A stretch of DNA of 18,288 nt from Cyclobacteriaceae bacterium (GTDB lineage: Bacteria > Bacteroidota > Bacteroidia > Cytophagales > Cyclobacteriaceae). This document shows positions 8,669 through 14,575 of the stretch, in pieces. The DNA lies in the NCBI GenBank assembly GCA_019751475.1, contig JAIENH010000154.1:1-18288 (forward strand), given 5' to 3'. How positions within the stretch are numbered: position 1 is the first letter of the stretch; the number at the start of each line of letters is the position of its first letter. Both the position numbers and the translations under genes were made by a program. The notes below the pieces were generated by a model. That model saw only the letters and a list, made by a program, of their open reading frames with translations, searched no databases and was not told the DNA's origin.

Positions 8669-8781
8669 GTTCGACATCTGTGATGTCGAACCCCAGATAA
8701 AAGGATTTATAATCCATTACTGCAAGTTTAAGCGATTACAAATCTCCCGTTATCTGCCGATCGGCATTGCAAATGCCGATC
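8669..8781 (+). repeat. Composite palindromic unit 1 (REP/BIME-like), complete
   Basis: Four hairpins in order. A: 8669-8691, arms GTTCGACATC/GATGTCGAAC, loop TGT. B: 8703-8715, arms GGATT/AATCC, loop TAT. C: 8734-8744, arms GATT/AATC, loop ACA. D: 8759-8781, arms GATCGGCATT/AATGCCGATC, loop GCA. CAGATAA (8694-8700) after A and TTATCTG (8750-8756) before D are inverted copies, so the unit is two inverted halves, A-B and C-D. It begins six bases after the ATP-grasp stop and may also shape the 3' end of that mRNA. Confidence 0.9.
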
Positions 8782-8789
8782 AGGAAATA

Positions 8790-8821
8790 GGAGTTGCCTG
8801 GAGTTGGAAGCTGTTCGACAT
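8790..8821 (+). repeat. Remnant: ATP-grasp gene tail fused to a truncated hairpin A
   Basis: GGAGTTGG and CTGTTCGACAT here match the last codons of the ATP-grasp gene and the first 8-9 stem bases of hairpin A, with the intervening stop-codon region shortened. The match ends at about 8821, where sequence of the ATP-grasp gene body begins. It marks the join at which the downstream gene copy lost its 5' part. Confidence 0.55.
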
Positions 8822-9187
8822 GATTTACTCGTACAAGAATTTATGCCTGAAGTACCGATGGCCGGAGAGCTATCGGTAATTTTCTTTAATCGTATTCACT
8901 CCCATACGGTACTAAAGAAGGCACGACCGGGGGAATTCAGAGTGCAATCAGAGTATGGCGGCAGTGCTGAGTTGGTAGACGCTGATCCAATCGTAATCCA
9001 GGCAGCAGAACAAGTACTTTTATCAATCAGCGATCCGCTGCTCTACGCCCGTATTGACGGTGTGATGCGCAGCGGAAAATTTGTATTAATGGAGGCTGAA
9101 TTGATAGAGCCCTATTTGTTTTTTGGGCTTGCTCCAGGTTCGCTAGAAAAATTTGTCAGGAGTTGTTTGGAGTTGGCAGGTAAATAG
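8804..9187 (+). pseudogene. Truncated second copy of the ATP-grasp gene (C-terminal 121 residues)
   Basis: From about 8822 the frame encodes residues 165-285 of the neighbouring ATP-grasp protein, with 18 amino-acid differences over 121 by my count (about 85% identity) and many additional third-position changes. The frame is intact to the same terminal ELAGK and stop. The N-terminal two thirds, including the first part of the ATP site, are missing; the only in-frame start is a TTG at 8804 inside the fused repeat remnant, so a functional product is unlikely. The excess of silent changes suggests the two copies diverged as selected genes before truncation. An alternative is a short expressed regulator or partner protein, which I think less likely. 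Confidence 0.8.
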
Positions 9188-9202
9188 GAACTGTTAGAAA
9201 CT

Positions 9203-9316
9203 GTTCGACATCTGCGATGTCGAACCCCAGATTAAATGGATTTATAATCCATCACCGCAAGTTTAAGCGATTATAAATCTCTTATTATCTCTCGATCGGC
9301 ATTGCAAATGCCGATC
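9203..9316 (+). repeat. Composite palindromic unit 2, complete
   Basis: Same four-hairpin order as the unit at 8669. A: 9203-9225, loop TGC. B: 9238-9250, loop TAT, with an extra flanking T-A pair. C: 9269-9279, loop ATA. D: 9294-9316, loop GCA. Arms of A and D are identical to those of the first unit; only loops and linkers differ. It follows the truncated ATP-grasp copy by 16 bases, as the first unit follows the intact gene, so gene tail plus unit were copied as one block. Confidence 0.9.
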
Positions 9317-9344
9317 AGAAAGCATTTCCAGCAGCTGTGCAACC

Positions 9345-9393
9345 GTTCGACATCTGTGATGTCGAACCCAGATTAAAAGGATTTGTAATCCTT
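9345..9393 (+). repeat. Palindromic half-unit A-B on the 3' side of the RAYT gene
   Basis: Hairpin A at 9345-9367 (loop TGT) and hairpin B at 9377-9393 (arms AAGGATT/AATCCTT, loop TGT). C and D do not follow; instead the RAYT coding region ends 15 bases further on. The matching C hairpin lies on the other side of the gene at 9961. Confidence 0.85.
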
Positions 9394-9407
9394 AATTTTT
9401 AATAAGT

Positions 9408-9935
9408 TTAAATCTGCTCTAATTCCAACAAACCCTTTCTAGTTCCATAAAAATCACAGCAACTACTATAGAGATATTCTTCTGGCTTTTCCACTATGCC
9501 AGCTCGTACCGGATTTAAGTGGATATAATCCGCTTTTGAATCAAAAATCTGCTTGTCCGTTAATTCCACGCCATGGTAACCCTCTTCCCAAAACCAGATA
9601 TGATCATCTTTCTTTAGTAACCATAAAAGCCAGCGCTTCCTACTTTCAGCCTCATTCTCACTGATAGCCTCAATGATTCGCTTAGCCGTATACTTTTTAA
9701 AATCCCGGATTACGTCACTAAGATTAAATCCATCCGATCTAAGAATCAAATGGCAATGATTCGTCATAACCACCCAGGCATAAATCTTTAGGCCTTTATG
9801 CTGCTGACAGTACCGGAGATCTTCCAACAGTAAATCAACGTACTGCTTGCGGGTAAACACGTCTACCCATTGATGAACTGTAAAGGTCACAAAGTAGAGA
9901 CCTTGTTGGTCACGAACTGTGTATGCGTAGCCCAC
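9408..9935 (-). CDS. REP-associated tyrosine transposase (RAYT, IS200/IS605-related Y1 family)
   Basis: A 175-residue Y1-type transposase. The HUH motif is NHCHLI (His60 and His62), the start has LYFVTFTVHQWVDVF, and the conserved DYIHLNPVRAG segment carries Tyr137, the likely catalytic tyrosine. RAYTs are single-copy, vertically kept relatives of IS200/IS605 transposases that cut at REP hairpins and are thought to spread them. Here the gene is embedded in palindromic repeats on both sides, which supports the call. The start is GTG at 9935; no in-frame ATG precedes it before a stop. Motifs and length look intact, so the enzyme may be active. No IS200-type left and right ends or partner tnpB are seen. 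Confidence 0.9.
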   Translation of the reverse strand: MGYAYTVRDQQGLYFVTFTVHQWVDVFTRKQYVDLLLEDLRYCQQHKGLKIYAWVVMTNHCHLILRSDGFNLSDVIRDFKKYTAKRIIEAISENEAESRKRWLLWLLKKDDHIWFWEEGYHGVELTDKQIFDSKADYIHLNPVRAGIVEKPEEYLYSSCCDFYGTRKGLLELEQI

Positions 9936-9948
9936 AGCTTAAATTTAT

Positions 9949-9971
9949 GCAAGTTTAGGTGATTGCAAATC
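9949..9971 (+). repeat. Isolated hairpin C with its linker, 5' side of the RAYT gene
   Basis: GCAAGTTTAGGT is followed by hairpin C (9961-9971, arms GATT/AATC, loop GCA). It corresponds to the linker plus hairpin C of a complete unit whose A-B half is at 9345-9393, so the RAYT gene interrupts one unit. No hairpin D follows. Confidence 0.7.
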
Positions 9972-10007
9972 TCCAATACGAATTGATTGTTGGATAATCT
10001 AAAAACT

Positions 10008-10126
10008 GTTCGACATCTGCGATGTCGAATACCAGATAAACGAGGATTTGTAATCCATCAGATACCCTAAGTTCATGTGATTATAAATCACTTGTTATCT
10101 GTCGATCGGCATTACAAATGCCGATC
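10008..10126 (+). repeat. Composite palindromic unit 3, complete
   Basis: A: 10008-10030, loop TGC, with one outer mismatch. CAGATAA at 10033-10039. B: 10044-10056, loop TGT. C: 10077-10091, arms extended to GTGATT/AATCAC, loop ATA. TTATCTG at 10095-10101. D: 10104-10126, loop ACA. The linker between B and C differs from the other units while all stems are kept, pointing to selection on structure. Confidence 0.9.
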
Positions 10127-10134
10127 AGATCCCG

Positions 10135-10159
10135 TTGTCTGGAGATGGCAAGTAAATAG
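10135..10159 (+). repeat. 25-base remnant of the ATP-grasp gene 3' end
   Basis: This stretch, ending in AAGTAAATAG, matches the last 25 bases of the truncated ATP-grasp copy at 22 of 25 positions and of the intact gene at 21 of 25. It lies nine bases after the third complete unit and ten bases before the end of the convergent aldolase-like gene. It is either a relic of another gene copy or a part of the gene end that travels with the repeat. Confidence 0.55.
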
Positions 10160-10168
10160 GCATTCCCT

Positions 10169-11257
10169 CTACATCATAGAAACCGTCTTTCCTCCTATAA
10201 TACGATACTCTCCCATCGCATCAGCCGTGAGACAGGCGTGCACTGGTAATACCCCGAGCATATCACCCACGTGTAGTTTGGCGATGTCGCTGGCAGAGGC
10301 ATGAAGAATGCCATGCTCTTGTGAAAGTGACTTGATATAAATTGACAAGGGCGGCAGTTGCCATCCCCCTTCGGTCAACTTCACCACTTCACCATATATT
10401 TTCAGTCCATCGGCTCGTGCGAGAAAGTCCTTGGAGAAATGTACGCCACCACCATGAACGATGATTTCTTCACGCTCAGGGTACAAGGCCACCACCGGGC
10501 ATGCCATAGCAATGGCAATTTGATCCTGCGTACAACACCCGATAGCATGTTGCGTCAAATCATAAAACACGAGATTGCCGGGCCGTATCTCCGTCATTCC
10601 TGAAAAATCCTCAAACAGACTGCACGAAGGTGTATCGCCAATAGAAAGTTGCAAGTCAGGAAAGTGATCACGATACAGTGCACCCAACCCCTGCATACGC
10701 GCCAAAGTATTGTCGTGAATGCGTTTTATTTCATTTACCGAATTGGAATGATATGTGTGTCCATCGTGGCTCAAGAATCCCGCAAAGGAAAGATGGTGAT
10801 TATGCTCAATGACTTGAAGGATTGCATTTATCGAATCACTGTCATCGGGGCCAATACCCGTCCGATGGTAGCCGGTATCAATTTCAATAAACAGCTTAAC
10901 GGAGGCGGTCAAGCCGGATGTCAACAGGCGGGTGGCTTGCTCAGACTCTACACAAAGATGCAAATCACAAAAAGAAGCCAAGCGGTTTATCTACTCCACC
11001 TCCAGCACATTGACAGGAAAGGCGACCGTGATGTCATGCCAGTAGTCTTTTGCAAAGTAGGCGGCCATCTCAATGGACGACACGGTACAGGCGGAGACAC
11101 CTTCTTCCCTAAACCAACTTCCTACTTCATGTGATTGGTGCGTTTTAAAATGTGGCCGCAGTTTTACGCGAGCGCGCTTTGCCTTGTCAACAATTCGCTT
11201 GATGTTGGCCCTGCACTTTTGTTCATCCAGCAACAACGTGGGCCGTGTGATCTTCAT
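10169..11257 (-). pseudogene. D-threonine aldolase/D-serine dehydratase-like gene, interrupted by an in-frame TAG
   Basis: One continuous frame of 362 codon positions, normal for this PLP-dependent fold-type III family, with a TAG at codon 89 (10991-10993). Before the stop: N-terminal RPTLLLDEQKC and RPHFKTHQS, where Lys38 is the expected PLP lysine. After it, in the same frame: INRLASFCDLHLCVESE, IEIDTGYHRTGI, SIGDTPSC, EIRPGNLVFYD, HGGGVHFSKD and a C-terminal VHACLTAD. The His-x-Cys there resembles the zinc site of eukaryotic-type D-serine dehydratase more than the His-x-Asp of D-threonine aldolase. No other lesion is visible, so a recent nonsense mutation, a sequencing error or readthrough are all possible. 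The ATG overlaps the HIT gene stop (ATGA), so the gene was part of the greA-HIT operon. Confidence 0.82.
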
Positions 11258-11652
11258 GGATTTAAATATTGACGGATTTTCTCCGCCATCGCTTTGAGTT
11301 CATCAGCCGAAGGGTGCAATTTTGCATTGGCAAAATTCATATCACTCATTGCATTCATGGGAACGAGGTGAATGTGTGCGTGCGGCACTTCCATGCCCAG
11401 CACAGCCACACCTACCCGCTTGCAACCGGTGGCCTTCTTTATTCCAACCGACACTCTCTTGGCAAACACATGCAGCCCTTTCAGAATATCATCATCCAAA
11501 TCAAAAATGTAGTCAACTTCCTTCTTGGGCACCACGAGCGTATGACCTTGCTGGAGCGGCATGATGTCCAAGAAAGCGATGTAGTGATTGTCTTCGGCTA
11601 CGATCTGACCGGGTATTTCGCGGTTGATGATTCGAGTGAAGATGGATGCCAT
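11254..11652 (-). CDS. HIT family hydrolase (HINT-like)
   Basis: A 132-residue histidine-triad protein: IFTRIINREIPGQIVAED at the start, FLDIMPLQQGHTLVVPKK in the middle and the catalytic HAHIHLVP (His91, His93, His95). The family cleaves nucleoside phosphoramidates and similar substrates in the cytoplasm. The frame extends 12 codons upstream, but the ATG at 11652 matches the usual HIT start and lies four bases after the greA stop. Its stop overlaps the start of the aldolase-like gene by four bases (ATGA). The greA-HIT order is one I recall as common in Bacteroidota. Confidence 0.93.
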   Translation of the reverse strand: MASIFTRIINREIPGQIVAEDNHYIAFLDIMPLQQGHTLVVPKKEVDYIFDLDDDILKGLHVFAKRVSVGIKKATGCKRVGVAVLGMEVPHAHIHLVPMNAMSDMNFANAKLHPSADELKAMAEKIRQYLNP

Positions 11653-11656
11653 AATT

Positions 11657-12133
11657 TTATAAGCCGATGTTGGTAACTTCAAACTCAAGCTCTCCAGCTG
11701 GAGTTTTGATTTTAGCTACATCTCCCTTTTTCTTACCAAGCAAACCTTTGCCTATAGGCGATTGGGTAGAGATTTTTCCTGTTTTCAAATCTGCCTCTTC
11801 TTCTGAAACCAAAATGTACGTTACTGAAGCACCGTTTTTCTTATTCTTGATGGTGACTTTAGAAAGAATGGATACCGTGGATGCGTCTAATTTGCTTTCG
11901 TCAATCAGACGTGCATTGCCCATGAGCTCTTCCAATTGGGCAATTTTTGCCTCGAGATGACCCTGCGCATCTTTGGCCGCATCATACTCAGCATTTTCAC
12001 TCAGGTCGCCTTTGTCGCGGGCCTCGGCAATCTGTCGCGCAATGTCCGCACGACCTTTTGTCTTTAGATGGCTGAGTTCGTTCTTCAACTTCTCCAGTCC
12101 TTCTTTGGTATAGTACGATGTCTTCGAGGCCAT
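11657..12133 (-). CDS. greA: Transcription elongation factor GreA
   Basis: A 158-residue protein with the full GreA layout: N-terminal coiled-coil (residues 1-75) carrying the acidic tip ARDKGDLSENAEYDAAK with Asp43 and Glu46, then the C-terminal FKBP-like domain ending in SPIGKGLLGKKKGDVAKIKTP. It binds RNA polymerase through the secondary channel and stimulates cleavage of backtracked transcripts. It is first in a greA-HIT-aldolase-like operon. A hairpin followed by six T residues lies in its presumed leader at 12174-12212, with a promoter candidate just before it, so attenuation of greA is possible. Confidence 0.97.
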   Translation of the reverse strand: MASKTSYYTKEGLEKLKNELSHLKTKGRADIARQIAEARDKGDLSENAEYDAAKDAQGHLEAKIAQLEELMGNARLIDESKLDASTVSILSKVTIKNKKNGASVTYILVSEEEADLKTGKISTQSPIGKGLLGKKKGDVAKIKTPAGELEFEVTNIGL

Positions 12134-12173
12134 AAATCGTTTTTAAAAAAACTTTGGTTGATTGCTGTATGAC

Positions 12174-12212
12174 AAAAAAGCAACAACGGCCCCTGACGAG
12201 GACCGTTGTTGC
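12174..12212 (-). terminator. Intrinsic terminator: end of the pentapeptide gene and/or greA leader attenuator
   Basis: On the minus strand: a perfect ten-base stem, GCAACAACGG (12212-12203) with CCGTTGTTGC (12189-12180), a 13-base loop, then six T (12179-12174). It lies 41 bases after the pentapeptide gene stop, so it can end that transcript. A putative promoter at 12219-12250 would start RNA at about the first base of the hairpin, making it also the first element of a greA leader. Confidence 0.75.
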
Positions 12213-12218
12213 AGTGAG

Positions 12219-12250
12219 CAAAGGTACGTCAAATTATGCCATTTGTGCAA
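12219..12250 (-). promoter_or_regulatory. Putative greA promoter (-33 TTG, 21-base spacer, -7 TACCTTTG)
   Basis: TACCTTTG on the minus strand (12226-12219) is an exact TAnnTTTG match, with TTG (12250-12248) 21 bases upstream, close to the known Bacteroidota spacing. It overlaps the 3' end of the pentapeptide gene. The predicted start is near 12212, immediately before the terminator hairpin. Confidence 0.45.
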
Positions 12251-12252
12251 CG

Positions 12253-13122
12253 TCAGCCTCCTGCGTCTACCAATTCAGGCATCAAATGGCGCACTTGCTC
12301 TTGTAGCTCATCATCAAACTTGGCGAGGTAGAGGGTCTTTGCTTTCGATAGTTGTTCTACCGTAAGCCCTTTCGATCCGCGAAAATCAGCTTTGTATAAA
12401 CTCGCATTCTCAAAGTCAGCACCCATGAGATAACTGTTTCGCATGTTTGCCTCCATCAGGTATGCATTAGAGAAATTGGTCTTGATGAGAAAAGCATTTT
12501 CAAATTGCGTCTTGATGAGAAATGCGTCTTTGAAATTGGCTCCACTGGCATACGAACCTTTGAGGTTGGCCTGGTTTAGGTTGGCGTTTTCCAAATTAGT
12601 CTGGTTGAGGCGCGCGTTTTCAAGATTGGTCTCCAGCAGTGATGCATTGCTCAGATTAGCGGAGTTTAGGTTAGAACCTTTCAAGTTTATATAGTTGAGG
12701 AGCGAGCGAGATAAGTAGCAATTCACCAAATTGATCTCGTGTATTTTATGACGGTTTAACCTCTTGATATTGCCCACCGTGCGAAAGGCTGCCTGGTCTG
12801 ACTCTAATAATCGAAAGTCATCAATCTCATCTTTATAGGCCCGAATGCGTTGACGCATTTCACCATTTTGATTCAACCAAAATAGCAGGATACCGATAAT
12901 GGCAATGTCGAAGATCATGCCATGGGCCTCCGCCAGTATTTGCGCCCAAAATGTATCGAAGTCGCGGAGGTAATATTTGAAGCTGAGCATCAGCACGATC
13001 ACGGTCACAAAACCCAACACGATTGACGAAGTCAGGAGCGGTTTTTCGATGATGTCATTTACGCGCTCAATCAGGCTGGCATTGATCTTTTTATACGACA
13101 GTTTACGGGTAAAAACATTCAT
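12253..13122 (-). CDS. Membrane-anchored pentapeptide-repeat protein
   Basis: A 289-residue protein. Two hydrophobic segments near residues 32-49 (LTSSIVLGFVTVIVLMLSF) and 70-84 (IFDIAIIGILLFWL) are followed by a charged linker (RQRIRAYKDEIDDF) and, from about residue 135 to 255, consecutive A(N/D)Lxx-type pentapeptides such as ANLSN, ANLNQ, ANFKD and ADFEN. These would form a right-handed quadrilateral beta-helix, probably on the cytoplasmic side. The C-terminal 35 residues leave the repeat. Function of such membrane-tethered repeat proteins is unknown; a scaffold or channel-associated role is only a guess. A TACTTTTG (13140-13147) just upstream may be its promoter. Confidence 0.88.
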   Translation of the reverse strand: MNVFTRKLSYKKINASLIERVNDIIEKPLLTSSIVLGFVTVIVLMLSFKYYLRDFDTFWAQILAEAHGMIFDIAIIGILLFWLNQNGEMRQRIRAYKDEIDDFRLLESDQAAFRTVGNIKRLNRHKIHEINLVNCYLSRSLLNYINLKGSNLNSANLSNASLLETNLENARLNQTNLENANLNQANLKGSYASGANFKDAFLIKTQFENAFLIKTNFSNAYLMEANMRNSYLMGADFENASLYKADFRGSKGLTVEQLSKAKTLYLAKFDDELQEQVRHLMPELVDAGG

Positions 13123-13139
13123 GCAGCAGTGGTTTTGGT

Positions 13140-13147
13140 CAAAAGTA
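13140..13147 (-). promoter_or_regulatory. Putative -7 promoter element for the pentapeptide-repeat gene
   Basis: Minus strand TACTTTTG, an exact TAnnTTTG match 17 bases before the ATG. The nearest upstream TTG is about 25 bases away, somewhat too far for a normal -33, so confidence is modest. Confidence 0.3.
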
Positions 13148-13219
13148 GATTAAGTAACCACCCGATTCGGTACAATTTGTAACAGAACCTTACATGAGTT
13201 TTATAGACTGACTAACAGA

Positions 13220-14575
13220 CTACAACAAAATGGTAATCGTGAGAAAATATACCGTAAGGCCCAGTAAATCATTAATGGTAGTAATGAATGGGCCTGAGGC
13301 AACAGCAGGATTGAAACCAAAACGATCAAGAATGAGCGGGGTGATCGTACCAATGAGTGAGGCAAACACCACCACGCTAAAAAGTGCAATCGATACCACG
13401 AGCGACAACTGTTGATTGCCGATAAAGAGCCAGTTGGCACCAAAGACAATCACTGACAAGAAAAATCCATTTAACAACGCTACAAACAACACTTTGAGCA
13501 ACCGCTGCCAAAGACCCTCTTCCACGAAGCCGGTGCTTGCAAGGCTTTGCACCACAAGAGATGAAGATTGAATTCCAACATTTCCCCCCGTAGCCTGGAT
13601 TAGCGGCACGAAAAAAGCTATGGCGGTAACTCGTGCCAGCTCGGCTTCAAAGAGACCCATAAACCGGGCCGACAGCATGCCGCCAAAAATCCCAATCAGC
13701 AGCCAGGGCAAGCGAGCACGTGTATTTTTCCAGACGGAGTCATCTTCCTCTACATCTTCCGTGATACCTGACATCAACTGCCGGTCTTCATCTGCTTGCT
13801 CTGTAATTACATCTACCACGTCATCTATCGTGATGCGGCCCACAAGTTGTCCTTGTGCATTCACTACGGGAACAGACTCCAGATCGTACTTTTTCATGAT
13901 CTCGGCCACTTCTGTATCAGGTGTGTATGTTTCTACCGATACAATGTCTTGCTCGTAAATGTCAGCAACCAGTTTATTAGCATCCGAGATCACGATATCC
14001 TGCAAAGCCACTTTCCCTAACAGTTTGTCTTGTTCATCCACTACGAACACGGTATAAAACTTGGTGACGTTTTCAGCTTGTTTGCGGATTTCCTCCACAC
14101 ATTGCACCACTGACCAATTGCTACGGGCCTTGATCAACTCCTTGGCCATCAAACCACCCGCTATGTTTTCATCATAGCGCAAGAGGTCTATCACTTGTGA
14201 CTTGAGCACGGCATCAAGCCCAGCCATCACCTCCTCGGTGACCTTGATGGGTAGCTCGTTGAGAATATCAGCCACATCATCAGAGTCCAATAAGTTGAGT
14301 ACTTCGGCTATTTCTGTTGGACTATAAACCTTCAGGAAAGCTGTACGTGTTTCGCTGTCTAAGTCGTTGATGATCTGTGCCCTTACATCCAGGGGCAAGA
14401 TATCCAACACATATTTTGACTCTTCGGAATTGAATTCATACAAGAGGGCTGTGATGTCGGCCGGATTGATATCCGCCAGGCTTTCGCGAATGAAGTCGCC
14501 ATCGCGCTGATCAAGCGCCTCCTGGAACCGGTCACGAAACTCGGTCGTCAACTCAAACTCTGCGAACTCCTTCAT
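13220..14575 (-). CDS. mgtE: MgtE family magnesium transporter
   Basis: A 451-residue protein with the canonical MgtE order: N-terminal helical domain (about 1-130, with LDSDDVADILNELP), a CBS pair (about 135-262, including VGRITIDDVVDVI), a plug-helix region and five membrane segments from about residue 285. The signatures PLIQATGGNVGIQSSSLVVQSLA and NPAVASGPFITTINDLLGL include the pore and the conserved aspartate. It is a Mg2+ channel-type importer of the cytoplasmic membrane, gated by Mg2+ binding to the N and CBS domains. Its start lies 23 bases inside the 3' end of rsmA, so the two are co-transcribed and probably translationally coupled. Confidence 0.95.
   Translation of the reverse strand: MKEFAEFELTTEFRDRFQEALDQRDGDFIRESLADINPADITALLYEFNSEESKYVLDILPLDVRAQIINDLDSETRTAFLKVYSPTEIAEVLNLLDSDDVADILNELPIKVTEEVMAGLDAVLKSQVIDLLRYDENIAGGLMAKELIKARSNWSVVQCVEEIRKQAENVTKFYTVFVVDEQDKLLGKVALQDIVISDANKLVADIYEQDIVSVETYTPDTEVAEIMKKYDLESVPVVNAQGQLVGRITIDDVVDVITEQADEDRQLMSGITEDVEEDDSVWKNTRARLPWLLIGIFGGMLSARFMGLFEAELARVTAIAFFVPLIQATGGNVGIQSSSLVVQSLASTGFVEEGLWQRLLKVLFVALLNGFFLSVIVFGANWLFIGNQQLSLVVSIALFSVVVFASLIGTITPLILDRFGFNPAVASGPFITTINDLLGLTVYFLTITILL

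Noticed and set aside
9404..9957. Target-site duplication of a classical DDE insertion sequence (AAGTTTA on both sides of the transposase)
   Set aside because: The enzyme is an HUH/Y1 type that does not make target duplications, and there are no terminal inverted repeats. The shared AAGTTTA is better read as part of the repeat-unit linker.
8669..10126. CRISPR array
   Set aside because: Repeats are composite palindromes of differing type, spacing is irregular, gene fragments lie between them, and no cas gene is present.
10169..10981. Separate short gene starting at a TTG after the TAG
   Set aside because: It would lack the PLP lysine and the N-terminal barrel strands; it is the same frame continuing past one stop codon, so a single interrupted gene is simpler.
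10649..11134. 161-residue plus-strand reading frame opposite the aldolase-like gene
   Set aside because: The minus-strand frame carries all family motifs; the plus-strand product resembles nothing and is a by-product of that coding sequence.
13190..13219. Terminator after mgtE
   Set aside because: The TAGACTG/CAGACTA pairing has a central mismatch and no T-tract, so it is not supported.
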